43,421 nucleotides of DNA from positions 1 through 43,421 of the forward strand of contig CALWIP010000049.1 of the NCBI GenBank assembly GCA_944380775.1, read 5' to 3'. Positions 25,662-32,482 of this stretch are shown one piece after another; position 1 is the first letter of the stretch, and every line of letters starts with the position of its first letter. This DNA is from an uncultured Clostridia bacterium (GTDB lineage Bacteria; Bacillota; Clostridia; Oscillospirales; Acutalibacteraceae). The notes under the pieces were generated by a model. That model made no database searches. It was given only the letters and a program-made list of their open reading frames with translations, and was not told the DNA's origin. The position numbers and the translations under genes are program-made.

Positions 25662-26666
25662 TTATAATTGGAATCCCATCGGGAACGGATCCTCGGGATC
25701 CAACATATAGGTGTGGATACCGGTCACCCAGGCGCTGCCGGTGACCTGCGGGATGACCGCCGGGATGCCCGCGACTTCGGCGTCGCCGACATATTTGCAG
25801 ACAAAGCGGCTGCCGATGATGCTCTCATGCACAAAGGACTCGCCGGGCTGGATTTTGCCGTGGCCGGCCAGCACCGCGAGCTTGGCGGAGGTGCCGGTGC
25901 CGCAGGGCGAACGGTCGATGGCCCCGGGCGGGATGACCACCGCGTTGCGGGTGGCGCCTTCCTCCTTCGGGGAGGGCATGTAGAACTCCACGTGGGTGAC
26001 GTGGTTCTCAAACGGCAACTCCGGGTGCTGCACCGGGATCTGCTCGTTGATGAGCTTTTTCAGCTCGTTGCCGGTGCGGATAATCTCCGCGGCATGCTCC
26101 GGCGCAATGGTGAGGCCCACCGACGCAGCCGGCAAAATGGCGTAAATATTGCCGCCGTAGGCGACGTCGAGCTTGAGGTCGCCGTATTTTTCCGTGTGCA
26201 GGGTGGCATCTTTCGCCATGATGAACGCGGGCGCGTTGACAAAGGTGACGCTCTTCGCGGAGCCGTCTTTCACTTCCACCTTGACGCGGATCAGCCCGGC
26301 AGGCGTGTCGAGGGTAATCTCGGTGACCGGTTCGGTGACCTTGACCATGCCGGACTCCACCAGCGCGGTGCACACGCCAATGGTGTCGTGGCCGCACATG
26401 GGCATCCAGCCGCCCACTTCAAAATACAGCACGCCGACGTCGGCCTCCGGCGAACACGGCGGGGTAATCACCGTGCCGGACATCACGTCGTTGCCGCGCG
26501 GCTCGTAGGTCAGCAGCTGGCGGATCCAGTCCTCGTGCTCCATCATATAGACCATGCGGTCCTTCATGGTTTTGCCGGGGATGTTCGGGATGCCGCCCAC
26601 CACGTTGCGGGTCGGTTCGCCGCCGGTGTGGGTGTCGATGGTGTGGAAGGTTCTTCCAATCCTCAT
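25662..26666 (-). CDS. Proline racemase-family enzyme, probably 4-hydroxyproline 2-epimerase
   Basis: A 334-residue cofactor-independent racemase or epimerase. Both catalytic cysteines are present: Cys91 in MCGHDTIGV and Cys255 in DRSPCGTGTSAKLA, so it is not a trans-3-hydroxyproline dehydratase, which has Thr at the second site. Spacing matches clostridial proline racemase (Cys91/Cys256). Sequence alone does not separate proline racemase from 4-hydroxyproline epimerase; the DHDPS-family gene and the dehydrogenase complex in the operon favour the latter. It is the first gene of the operon. The ATG at 26666 is preceded by AAAGGG. Confidence 0.88.
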   Translation of the reverse strand: MRIGRTFHTIDTHTGGEPTRNVVGGIPNIPGKTMKDRMVYMMEHEDWIRQLLTYEPRGNDVMSGTVITPPCSPEADVGVLYFEVGGWMPMCGHDTIGVCTALVESGMVKVTEPVTEITLDTPAGLIRVKVEVKDGSAKSVTFVNAPAFIMAKDATLHTEKYGDLKLDVAYGGNIYAILPAASVGLTIAPEHAAEIIRTGNELKKLINEQIPVQHPELPFENHVTHVEFYMPSPKEEGATRNAVVIPPGAIDRSPCGTGTSAKLAVLAGHGKIQPGESFVHESIIGSRFVCKYVGDAEVAGIPAVIPQVTGSAWVTGIHTYMLDPEDPFPMGFQL

Positions 26667-26775
26667 CTGGTTCTTCAACCCTTTCCCTATGTATTTCTCG
26701 TCCCAAAAAGGCCCGGGCAGGCGGCGGTTTTGCAGCAAAAACGGCCCCGCCCGCGCAGTTCCTCCGATTAAATCC

Positions 26776-26804
26776 ATTATGAACCGAAATCCCCAAAATG
26801 TCAA
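26776..26804 (-). promoter_or_regulatory. Promoter of the hydroxyproline operon
   Basis: On the minus strand TTGACA (26804-26799), 17 bases, CATAAT (26781-26776), giving a leader of about 100 bases. Just upstream of the -35 lies the palindrome TTCATGAA (26809-26816) within direct repeats of TTCAT, a possible site for the divergently encoded XRE-cupin regulator. Confidence 0.85.
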
Positions 26805-26975
26805 TAGGTTCATGAAAGGAAATTCATCAATATGATGGTACCGCGCAGGATTCGAAAAAAAGCGCCCCCTCCCTTGCGCAATCCTCTGAAAATGCTTTTG
26901 CTTCAGAAGGATTTTCAGGAAATCCCCCAAGGTTTGCGCGGCCCTCTTTTCACGCAGGTGAAACCGGCTTTCCGC

Positions 26976-27005
26976 TTGACACGCCCTCCCTGTTTTTGTT
27001 ATGAT
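26976..27005 (+). promoter_or_regulatory. Promoter of the XRE-cupin regulator
   Basis: TTGACA (26976-26981), 18 bases, TATGAT (27000-27005), about 50 bases before the ATG at 27055. The 388-base divergent gap to the epimerase otherwise contains no gene. Confidence 0.85.
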
Positions 27006-27054
27006 AGGGAAAAGCCGTTTTTTGGGGCGGCGGAAGAAAGGCGGTTCCCGCGCA

Positions 27055-27648
27055 ATGGATCCAAACAAGGCGATTGGCGCGCGCATCAAGCTGCTGCGCA
27101 CCGGCAAGCAGTACACCCTCAAGCAGGTGTCGGAGGAAACGGGGCTTTCGATGGGCTTCCTCTCCCAGGTGGAGCGGGGCATTTCGTCGGTGGCCATCGA
27201 CTCGCTGGCGAAGATCGCGAGCTGCCTGGGCGCGAGCCTTTCCAGCTTTTTCGACGAGGTGTCGGCGGTCAACGTGGACCCGGTGGTACACGATTTTGAA
27301 CAGAAATTTACGCCGGTGAACGACCAGATGTACCAGGCGACGCTGAGCCACGACGTGATGCGGTACAACTTCCTGCCGCGGGTCTTTTTGCTGATGCCGT
27401 CGGCGGGCGGCGAAGAGTCGGAGCCGGAGGTGTACACGCATTTTGGGGAAGAATTCCTCTACGTGCTCGAAGGCGTGGTCACGGTGTTCTGCAACGGCGC
27501 GCGGCACGTGCTCTACCCGGGCAACAGCATGCAGATTGACTCGAGCCTGCCGCACAACTTGGCCAATGAGACGAACAAGCCTGCAAAAATGCTGTATATC
27601 AATTACCCGAACCCGTTTTTATCGAAGACCGCGGCGGATTATGTGTAA
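27055..27648 (+). CDS. XRE-family regulator with C-terminal cupin domain
   Basis: A 197-residue transcription factor. Residues 5-65 form a Cro/CI helix-turn-helix (IGARIKLLRTGKQYTLKQVSEETGLSMGFLSQVERG). Residues about 110-185 form a cupin (EVYTHFGEEFLYVLEG, then LYPGNSMQIDSSLPH). This architecture (PuuR-like) usually senses small metabolites. It is divergent from the hydroxyproline operon and is the obvious candidate regulator. The ATG at 27055 lies ten bases from AAAGGCGG. Confidence 0.92.
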   Translation: MDPNKAIGARIKLLRTGKQYTLKQVSEETGLSMGFLSQVERGISSVAIDSLAKIASCLGASLSSFFDEVSAVNVDPVVHDFEQKFTPVNDQMYQATLSHDVMRYNFLPRVFLLMPSAGGEESEPEVYTHFGEEFLYVLEGVVTVFCNGARHVLYPGNSMQIDSSLPHNLANETNKPAKMLYINYPNPFLSKTAADYV

Positions 27649-27708
27649 CGCGCCGCAACTCAAAAGAAATTATAAATAAAAGGAAAAGATCAGAAAGCCC
27701 GGAACACA

Positions 27709-27752
27709 GATCCCCCGCCGGTTTGCCCATTGGCAGGCCGGCAGGGGATTTT
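27709..27752. terminator. Bidirectional terminator between convergent regulator genes
   Basis: GATCCCCCGCCGG (27709-27721) pairs with CCGGCAGGGGAT (27737-27748) with one C-A mismatch, followed by TTTT. It lies between the ends of the XRE-cupin and MocR genes. Confidence 0.75.
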
Positions 27753-27757
27753 CCGTT

Positions 27758-29155
27758 TTATGCGCCGCCCGGGCCCCAGGCTTTTGCGAGGAGTTCCGCC
27801 GCGAGGGCGGCCTGCGCGCCGCCGGGCCCGGCGTACCCGGCGGCCACGGCGTCGCGGTAGGGCGCGGCCCCGCCGAGGGCGTACTGGGAGAGGCCCGTCA
27901 CGCGCACGCCCTGTTCCGCGGCGCGGGCCACGAGTTCGGCCTCTTCCATGCCGTTTTTCACGCGGAGGACGAGGTGCACGCCGGCGTCGCCGCCCAAAAC
28001 CTCCACGGGGAGGCCGGCCGCGCGCAGGCCGCCGGTGAGCGCGTCGCGGCGGCGGCGGTAGACGAGGCGCGTGCGGTTGATGTGCCGGGCAAAATGGCCG
28101 TCCTGCAAAAAGCGCGCCAGGGTGTGCTGTTCAAAGCGCGAAACGGTGCACGAGTACGCGCCGAATTTGCGGCGGTAGGCGTCGAGGAGCTCCGGCGGCA
28201 GCACCATGTAGGCGATGCGGATGGACGGGGCCAGGCTTTTGGAAAAGCTGCTCAGGTAAATGACGCGGCCGTTGCGGTCCAGGCCTTGCAGCGCAGGGAT
28301 GGGCCGGCCGTTGTAGCGGTATTCGCTGTCGAAATCGTCCTCGATGACGAAGCGGCCCGGCCCCCGGCCGGCCCACGCGAGCAGGGCGGTGCGGCGGGGC
28401 GCCGCCATGGTCACGCCGAGCGGGAACTGGTGCGACGGCGTCACGTAGGCGGCCTGGGCGCCGCTTTCTTCCAGCGGGGCAATCTGCATGCCCGCGCCGT
28501 CCAGCGGGATGAAGCGCACGCCGCGGCCGTGGTTTTCGAGCACGCGGAGCAGGCGGCGGTAGCCGGGGTCTTCGAGCGCAAAGACCGCGCCGCCGAGCAG
28601 CTGCGCAATGAGCCCGATGAGGTATTCGATGCCCGCGCCGATGACAATTTGCGTCGCTTCACAGCGCACGCCGCGGAATTCGTGCAAATACTGCGCCAAC
28701 GCGGCGCGCAGCTCCGGGTCCCCTTGGCGGTGGCCGGGGCTGAGCAGTTCCGGCCGCCGGTAGAGCGTCTCGCGCGAGAGCCGCGCCCAGGTGGCGTAGG
28801 GGAACAGCGCCGGGTCCACGGCGCTGGTGCTCAGGTCGCAGCGGAAGGCGGGCAGTTCCGGCTCTTCCGGCGGCGCGGGCCGCTCCTGCGGGGCGTCCGG
28901 CGCCAGGTGTTCCAGGCGGCAGGCGTAGTAGCCGCTCTTCGGCACGCTGCGGATGTATCCTTCCGTCAGCAGCCGGTCATAGGCGGATTCCACCGTGCTC
29001 TGGCTCACGCCGAGGTTCGCCATCAATGCCCGTTTTGAGGGCAGGCGCTCCCCCGCCGGGATGCGCCCTGCGGCAATCTCGTCCGCGAGGTAGCGGTACA
29101 GCTGCCGGTAGAGCGGGCCGCCGCCCTCCCGGAACGGGACGGTTAACAAATTCAT
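27758..29155 (-). CDS. MocR/PdxR-type GntR-aminotransferase regulator
   Basis: A 465-residue fusion of a GntR winged helix (residues 10-80: LYRQLYRYLADEIAAG, GERLPSKRALMANLGVSQSTVESAYDRLLTEGYI) and a class I aminotransferase-like domain (about 110-460). The PLP lysine is K306 in SSFSKSLAPSIR, and the pyridine-nitrogen Asp lies in VIEDDFDSEY. Family members sense PLP or amino-acid adducts and control vitamin B6, taurine, GABA or D-amino-acid genes. No pdx gene is adjacent, so its target is unknown. The ATG at 29155 follows AAAGGGGGG; an extension to 29341 would translate repeat sequence. Confidence 0.92.
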   Translation of the reverse strand: MNLLTVPFREGGGPLYRQLYRYLADEIAAGRIPAGERLPSKRALMANLGVSQSTVESAYDRLLTEGYIRSVPKSGYYACRLEHLAPDAPQERPAPPEEPELPAFRCDLSTSAVDPALFPYATWARLSRETLYRRPELLSPGHRQGDPELRAALAQYLHEFRGVRCEATQIVIGAGIEYLIGLIAQLLGGAVFALEDPGYRRLLRVLENHGRGVRFIPLDGAGMQIAPLEESGAQAAYVTPSHQFPLGVTMAAPRRTALLAWAGRGPGRFVIEDDFDSEYRYNGRPIPALQGLDRNGRVIYLSSFSKSLAPSIRIAYMVLPPELLDAYRRKFGAYSCTVSRFEQHTLARFLQDGHFARHINRTRLVYRRRRDALTGGLRAAGLPVEVLGGDAGVHLVLRVKNGMEEAELVARAAEQGVRVTGLSQYALGGAAPYRDAVAAGYAGPGGAQAALAAELLAKAWGPGGA

Positions 29156-29159
29156 CAAA

Positions 29160-29330
29160 ATCCCCCCTTTGCAGGCTAAAGCCTGCACCACCGCACCGCC
29201 GCGCGCCGGGTGTTGCCGAAACAAGTCCCGCGCAGAACGCGCGAGAGAAAGGACCCGCTCCCGTGGGGCGGGGTTGTTTTCAGCTCTGCGGTTTCCCGGA
29301 CCGGACACAAAGGCCATTTTCCAATTTGTA
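29160..29330 (-). repeat. Mosaic intergenic repeat, copy R5
   Basis: Contains the palindrome GCAGGCTAAAGCCTGC (29171-29186), GCGCGCCGGGTGTT (29203-29216) and CGCGCGAGAGAAAGGAC (29236-29252). These are the modules of R1 in the opposite orientation, and CTCCCGTGGGGCGGGGT follows, as in R6 and R7. It lies between the MocR start and the foreign gene at 29428. Confidence 0.8.
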
Positions 29331-29380
29331 AATTTTTTCATGCCGTTGCACAGAAATATGCAACTTTCGTTGTTTGGGAA

Positions 29381-29418
29381 CCTGTATGTAGAAGGATCTG
29401 TTCCTTACTACATACAGG
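29381..29418 (+). promoter_or_regulatory. Hairpin overlapping the ribosome site of the foreign gene
   Basis: CCTGTATGTAG (29381-29391) pairs perfectly with CTACATACAGG (29408-29418), and AAGGA/TCCTT continue the stem around a 5-base loop. The last bases of the stem are the first bases of the Shine-Dalgarno AGGAGG (29416-29421), so translation may depend on opening this stem. A further inverted repeat GTTGCA-N8-TGCAAC lies at 29345-29364. Confidence 0.65.
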
Positions 29419-29427
29419 AGGTTCCAT

Positions 29428-30777
29428 ATGACCGAAGAAAACTACAACTACCGAACGAGTCAGACGCTGCTTCGCAACCAGTTTCCCGGCAAAGGAAAGT
29501 CCAAAATCCCTATCATTCCCAAGTTTCAGGAAAGGCCCGGAGACTTTGATGATCTTTTGTTGATCGGCTTTGACAAAACCCATCTGGAAGATCAGAATCA
29601 CCTCGACCGCATGGTACACTTCTTCTTATATGACTATCGCTTTGAGCGGGTCTGGAAGAACCCGGACAATGACATCGAAAAGCTGTCCCGCTACCGTGCG
29701 GTGCTGTCTCCGGATTTCAGCATGTACCTGGAGATGGCGCCTGTCATGCAACTTTACAACGTATTTCGCAATCGCTGGTGCGGCGCGTACTGGGCTTCCA
29801 AAGGAATTCGGGTGATTCCTACCGTCAACTGGGGCGATGAATCCACCTTTGATTTTTGCTTTGACGGAATCGAAAGAGGCAGCGTGGTGGCGGTCTCTAC
29901 TTATATGGCGTCCGAACACGACAACCACCAGGATCAAAAAGAGTGGTTCATGGCTGGCTACAACGAGATGCTGCGTCGCATTGAGCCGGAGAATATCATC
30001 TGCTACAATACACCGTTCCCCGAAATGCAGGGCAACATTATCTATGTGGATTACGAACGTAGTTCCTGGCGGTATATGAACGATGAACGCAATTTTCGAA
30101 AAGAAGACCTGGAATCTTTTAAAATGGGTGGCTCTTTCTATAGAAATTATGATACAATAGAGCCGTTCCTGATTGGAAAAGGCGGAGGAAGCGCCTACGG
30201 CGGAGGCTGGAAACCCAGTCCTAATAAACCCGATGACCAGCGTTTCCTTGGTGAACCCGGAGAAATTAAAACAACATATAAGAACAGCTATCGTGTTGAT
30301 ACAAAAATTGGAAACGATGGACGGGCGGAACGGGAAAGACATTATACTGACCACAGACAACCTTGGGCACATACCAATCCCCACGATCACCCCATCAATT
30401 GGGATAACCCTGCTGGTTTTCCTGATCCACAGCCGCCTATCAATTATCCCGATGGCGCACCTGAGTTTAAGAACTTTGAAAGAAGGTTCTATATGAAAAA
30501 CACCATTGTTCCCTCCAATTCCTTGGAGCAAAACCGCTTTACAACCATAAGTGATTTCCAAACCTGCATGAGATGGCATGGAGAAGTGGAGTTTCTCTGG
30601 AATGGAGTCCATTACAGCATTACCCATCGCAATAGAAGAATTTATATTTCCCACAGCGGAATTCAGGAAACGGAACGATCCTTTGCAACATCTAAGGATA
30701 TCCTTGCGTACGAGATAGACTCTTGCCAACTACGGGATATTATCACAAAGGTTACGGTTGTGTTTCGGTCAGTTTAA
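29428..30777 (+). CDS. DUF4417-like chimeric protein, probably horizontally acquired
   Basis: A 449-residue protein. The first 210 or so residues (from TLLRNQFPGKGKSKIP through GYNEMLRRIEPENIICYNTPFPE) resemble DUF4417, a family common in phages and integrated elements. A glycine-rich linker (GKGGGSAYGGGW) leads to a middle module with HYTDHRQPWAHTNPHDH and INYPDGAPEFKNFE, rich in histidines, reminiscent of modules seen in mobile-element and toxin-like proteins. The end (EVEFLWNGVHYSITHRN to RDIITKVTVVFR) is a third small domain. Base composition is much more AT-rich than its neighbours and rare A/T-ending codons are common. It stands alone between repeats R5 and R6. Function unknown; toxin or phage origin is speculation. 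Confidence 0.8.
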   Translation: MTEENYNYRTSQTLLRNQFPGKGKSKIPIIPKFQERPGDFDDLLLIGFDKTHLEDQNHLDRMVHFFLYDYRFERVWKNPDNDIEKLSRYRAVLSPDFSMYLEMAPVMQLYNVFRNRWCGAYWASKGIRVIPTVNWGDESTFDFCFDGIERGSVVAVSTYMASEHDNHQDQKEWFMAGYNEMLRRIEPENIICYNTPFPEMQGNIIYVDYERSSWRYMNDERNFRKEDLESFKMGGSFYRNYDTIEPFLIGKGGGSAYGGGWKPSPNKPDDQRFLGEPGEIKTTYKNSYRVDTKIGNDGRAERERHYTDHRQPWAHTNPHDHPINWDNPAGFPDPQPPINYPDGAPEFKNFERRFYMKNTIVPSNSLEQNRFTTISDFQTCMRWHGEVEFLWNGVHYSITHRNRRIYISHSGIQETERSFATSKDILAYEIDSCQLRDIITKVTVVFRSV

Positions 30778-30824
30778 GATAAAAACCCCCTTGCTTGCTG
30801 CTTGTGAACCATTGATATTCCTGG

Positions 30825-31136
30825 ACTTTTCCAAGTCCTATCATGACACTCCGGCCATGTGTGTTGCTCACAGCCGCGGGCGCTACCAGAACCGTTTTCC
30901 TGTGGGGTGGGGCCGGCGTCAGGCGGCCGCAATGCGCGGGTAAAAAAGCCCGGGATCCCGTTGAAACGCCGGATCCCGGGCATTTTTTCTCCCGTAGGGC
31001 GGGGCTGTTTTCAGCTGTGCGGTTTCTCGCAGCGGACTCTCAACCCTCGTGTTCCACAATCAGGACTTTTCGCGGGCGCTACCAGAACCGTTCCCCTGCG
31101 GGGTGAGGCCGACGCCAGGAGGCCGCGATGCGCGGG
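30825..31136 (-). repeat. Mosaic intergenic repeat, copy R6 (tandem)
   Basis: The 359-base gap after the foreign gene holds no gene. One partial unit (30825-30940, with GGCCATGTGTGTTG and AGAACCGTTTTCCTG) is followed by a terminator and then a full unit (30990-31136: CCCGTAGGGCGGGG, GGTTTCTCGC, GTGTTCCACAATC, GGACTTTTCGCGGGCGC, AGAACCGTTCC). The unit is oriented opposite to R3 and R8. Confidence 0.8.
30948..30987 (-). terminator. Bidirectional terminator after the aminopeptidase P gene
   Basis: GCCCGGGATCC (30948-30958) pairs with GGATCCCGGGC (30971-30981), with A-runs before and T-runs after (ATTTTTT), so it works for either strand. It can end both the aminopeptidase and the foreign-gene transcripts. 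Confidence 0.88.
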
Positions 31137-32387
31137 TTAAAAGAGGTTCTTTTTCATTTCGTCTTCGATTTCCTCAATGCTGCGCGGGGTCTTCTTGGAG
31201 AGGTTGACGCAGCCGTCCTCGGTGACGAGGCAGTTGTCCTCGAGGCGGAAACCGATGCCCCATTCTTCGTGGTAGACGCCGATGTCGACGCAGAAGACCA
31301 TGCCGGGCGCGATAACTTCCGGCGTCAGGACCTCGTCGTGGACGTCGTAGCCGACGTGATGCGCGCCGCCGTGCCACATGTATTTGCCGATATCCTCCCA
31401 CTTGTCGACGATGCCGGCATCCTTCATGCGCTCATAGTTGTACTTGCGGATGTTGCCGTCGACGTCCTTCATCAGCATGCCCGGCTTGATGGTCTCGAAC
31501 ATGTGGTTGGAGGTTTCGTACACGCACTCGTAGATGAGGCGCTGCTTGTCGCTGAACTTGCCGTTGCACGGCCAGCCGCGGGAAACGTCGGTGATGTGGC
31601 CGTCCCAGGTGGCGCCGACGTCGTTGAGGATCATGTCGCCGTCGTGGGCCTGGCCCGTGTACGCGTAGTAGTGGATGCAGAAGTTGTTCTTGCCCGCGCT
31701 GACAATGGCCGGGAAGCCGGAACCGTCCGGGCCGTACTGGCCGAGCGCGTAGTCCCAAACCGCCTTGTACTGGTACTCGTACATGCCCGGCTTGGACGCG
31801 TGCATCATCGAGACGATGCCGTCGGTGGTGATGTCCTCGGCGACCTTCATGGCCTCGATCTCGCACGGCTGCTTAATGGTGCGCAGCGCGCGGATGTCGT
31901 TGGTGGCGCTGCGGATGTTGAGGAACGGGTAAACGTCGCGCAGCTGCTTGGCCAGCTTGTAGGCGGGGCTGTCCGGCTCGTCCGGCGTGAGGCGGTTGAA
32001 GTCGAGGTAGACGGAATGGAAGTTGCCGGAGAGGAACAGCTTGTGCAGGTCCGTTTCCAGCTGGTCAATGTACTTCGAGCCGGCAATGCCGGAGATCTCG
32101 TCCACTTCCCACGGCTTGACGCGCGCGCCGGTCCATTTTTCGGCGTGGTCGTCCGGCGGCAGCAGGTAGAGCGTCTCTTTGACGCCGGTGTCGCCAATCT
32201 CCGCCACCAGAACCAGGCCTTCCTTTTTCAGGCCGGTGAGGTACAAAAAGCTGCGGTCCACGAAAAACGGGTAGTACTCGTCGCCGGTCTTGCGCTTCTG
32301 CACGCCCGAAAACAGGACGACCAGCGAATTTTTCTCCAGCCTGTCATACAGGCGGGTGCGGTTTCCCAAATGGAACTCTCTTGTCAT
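31137..32387 (-). CDS. Aminopeptidase P (M24B, Xaa-Pro aminopeptidase)
   Basis: A 416-residue metallopeptidase that removes an N-terminal residue preceding proline (or hydroxyproline). The N-terminal creatinase-like domain has FVDRSFLYLTGL. The pita-bread domain has the two-metal ligands Asp256 (NDVGA), Asp267 (TDVSRGWP), His344 (GAHHVGYDVHD) and Glu383 (GFRLEDN). The fourth ligand, usually glutamate in a TxEPG motif, is Asp368 in FCVDIGVY, an unusual change. The ATG follows GGGAGG. It may supply proline or hydroxyproline to the operon at 19958-26666; this link is inference. Confidence 0.93.
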   Translation of the reverse strand: MTREFHLGNRTRLYDRLEKNSLVVLFSGVQKRKTGDEYYPFFVDRSFLYLTGLKKEGLVLVAEIGDTGVKETLYLLPPDDHAEKWTGARVKPWEVDEISGIAGSKYIDQLETDLHKLFLSGNFHSVYLDFNRLTPDEPDSPAYKLAKQLRDVYPFLNIRSATNDIRALRTIKQPCEIEAMKVAEDITTDGIVSMMHASKPGMYEYQYKAVWDYALGQYGPDGSGFPAIVSAGKNNFCIHYYAYTGQAHDGDMILNDVGATWDGHITDVSRGWPCNGKFSDKQRLIYECVYETSNHMFETIKPGMLMKDVDGNIRKYNYERMKDAGIVDKWEDIGKYMWHGGAHHVGYDVHDEVLTPEVIAPGMVFCVDIGVYHEEWGIGFRLEDNCLVTEDGCVNLSKKTPRSIEEIEDEMKKNLF

Positions 32388-32482
32388 AAGGATACCTCCC
32401 TAAAGAAATAAATCTAAAATGAAAAGCCGGTCCCGCGTAGTGCGCGGCCTGTTGCTCCATTTGACAGGAAAAAGCGGGGGCG

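Noticed and set aside
25662-26666. trans-3-hydroxyproline dehydratase
   Set aside because: The second catalytic residue is Cys (SPCGTGTSA) rather than Thr, which indicates a racemase or epimerase.
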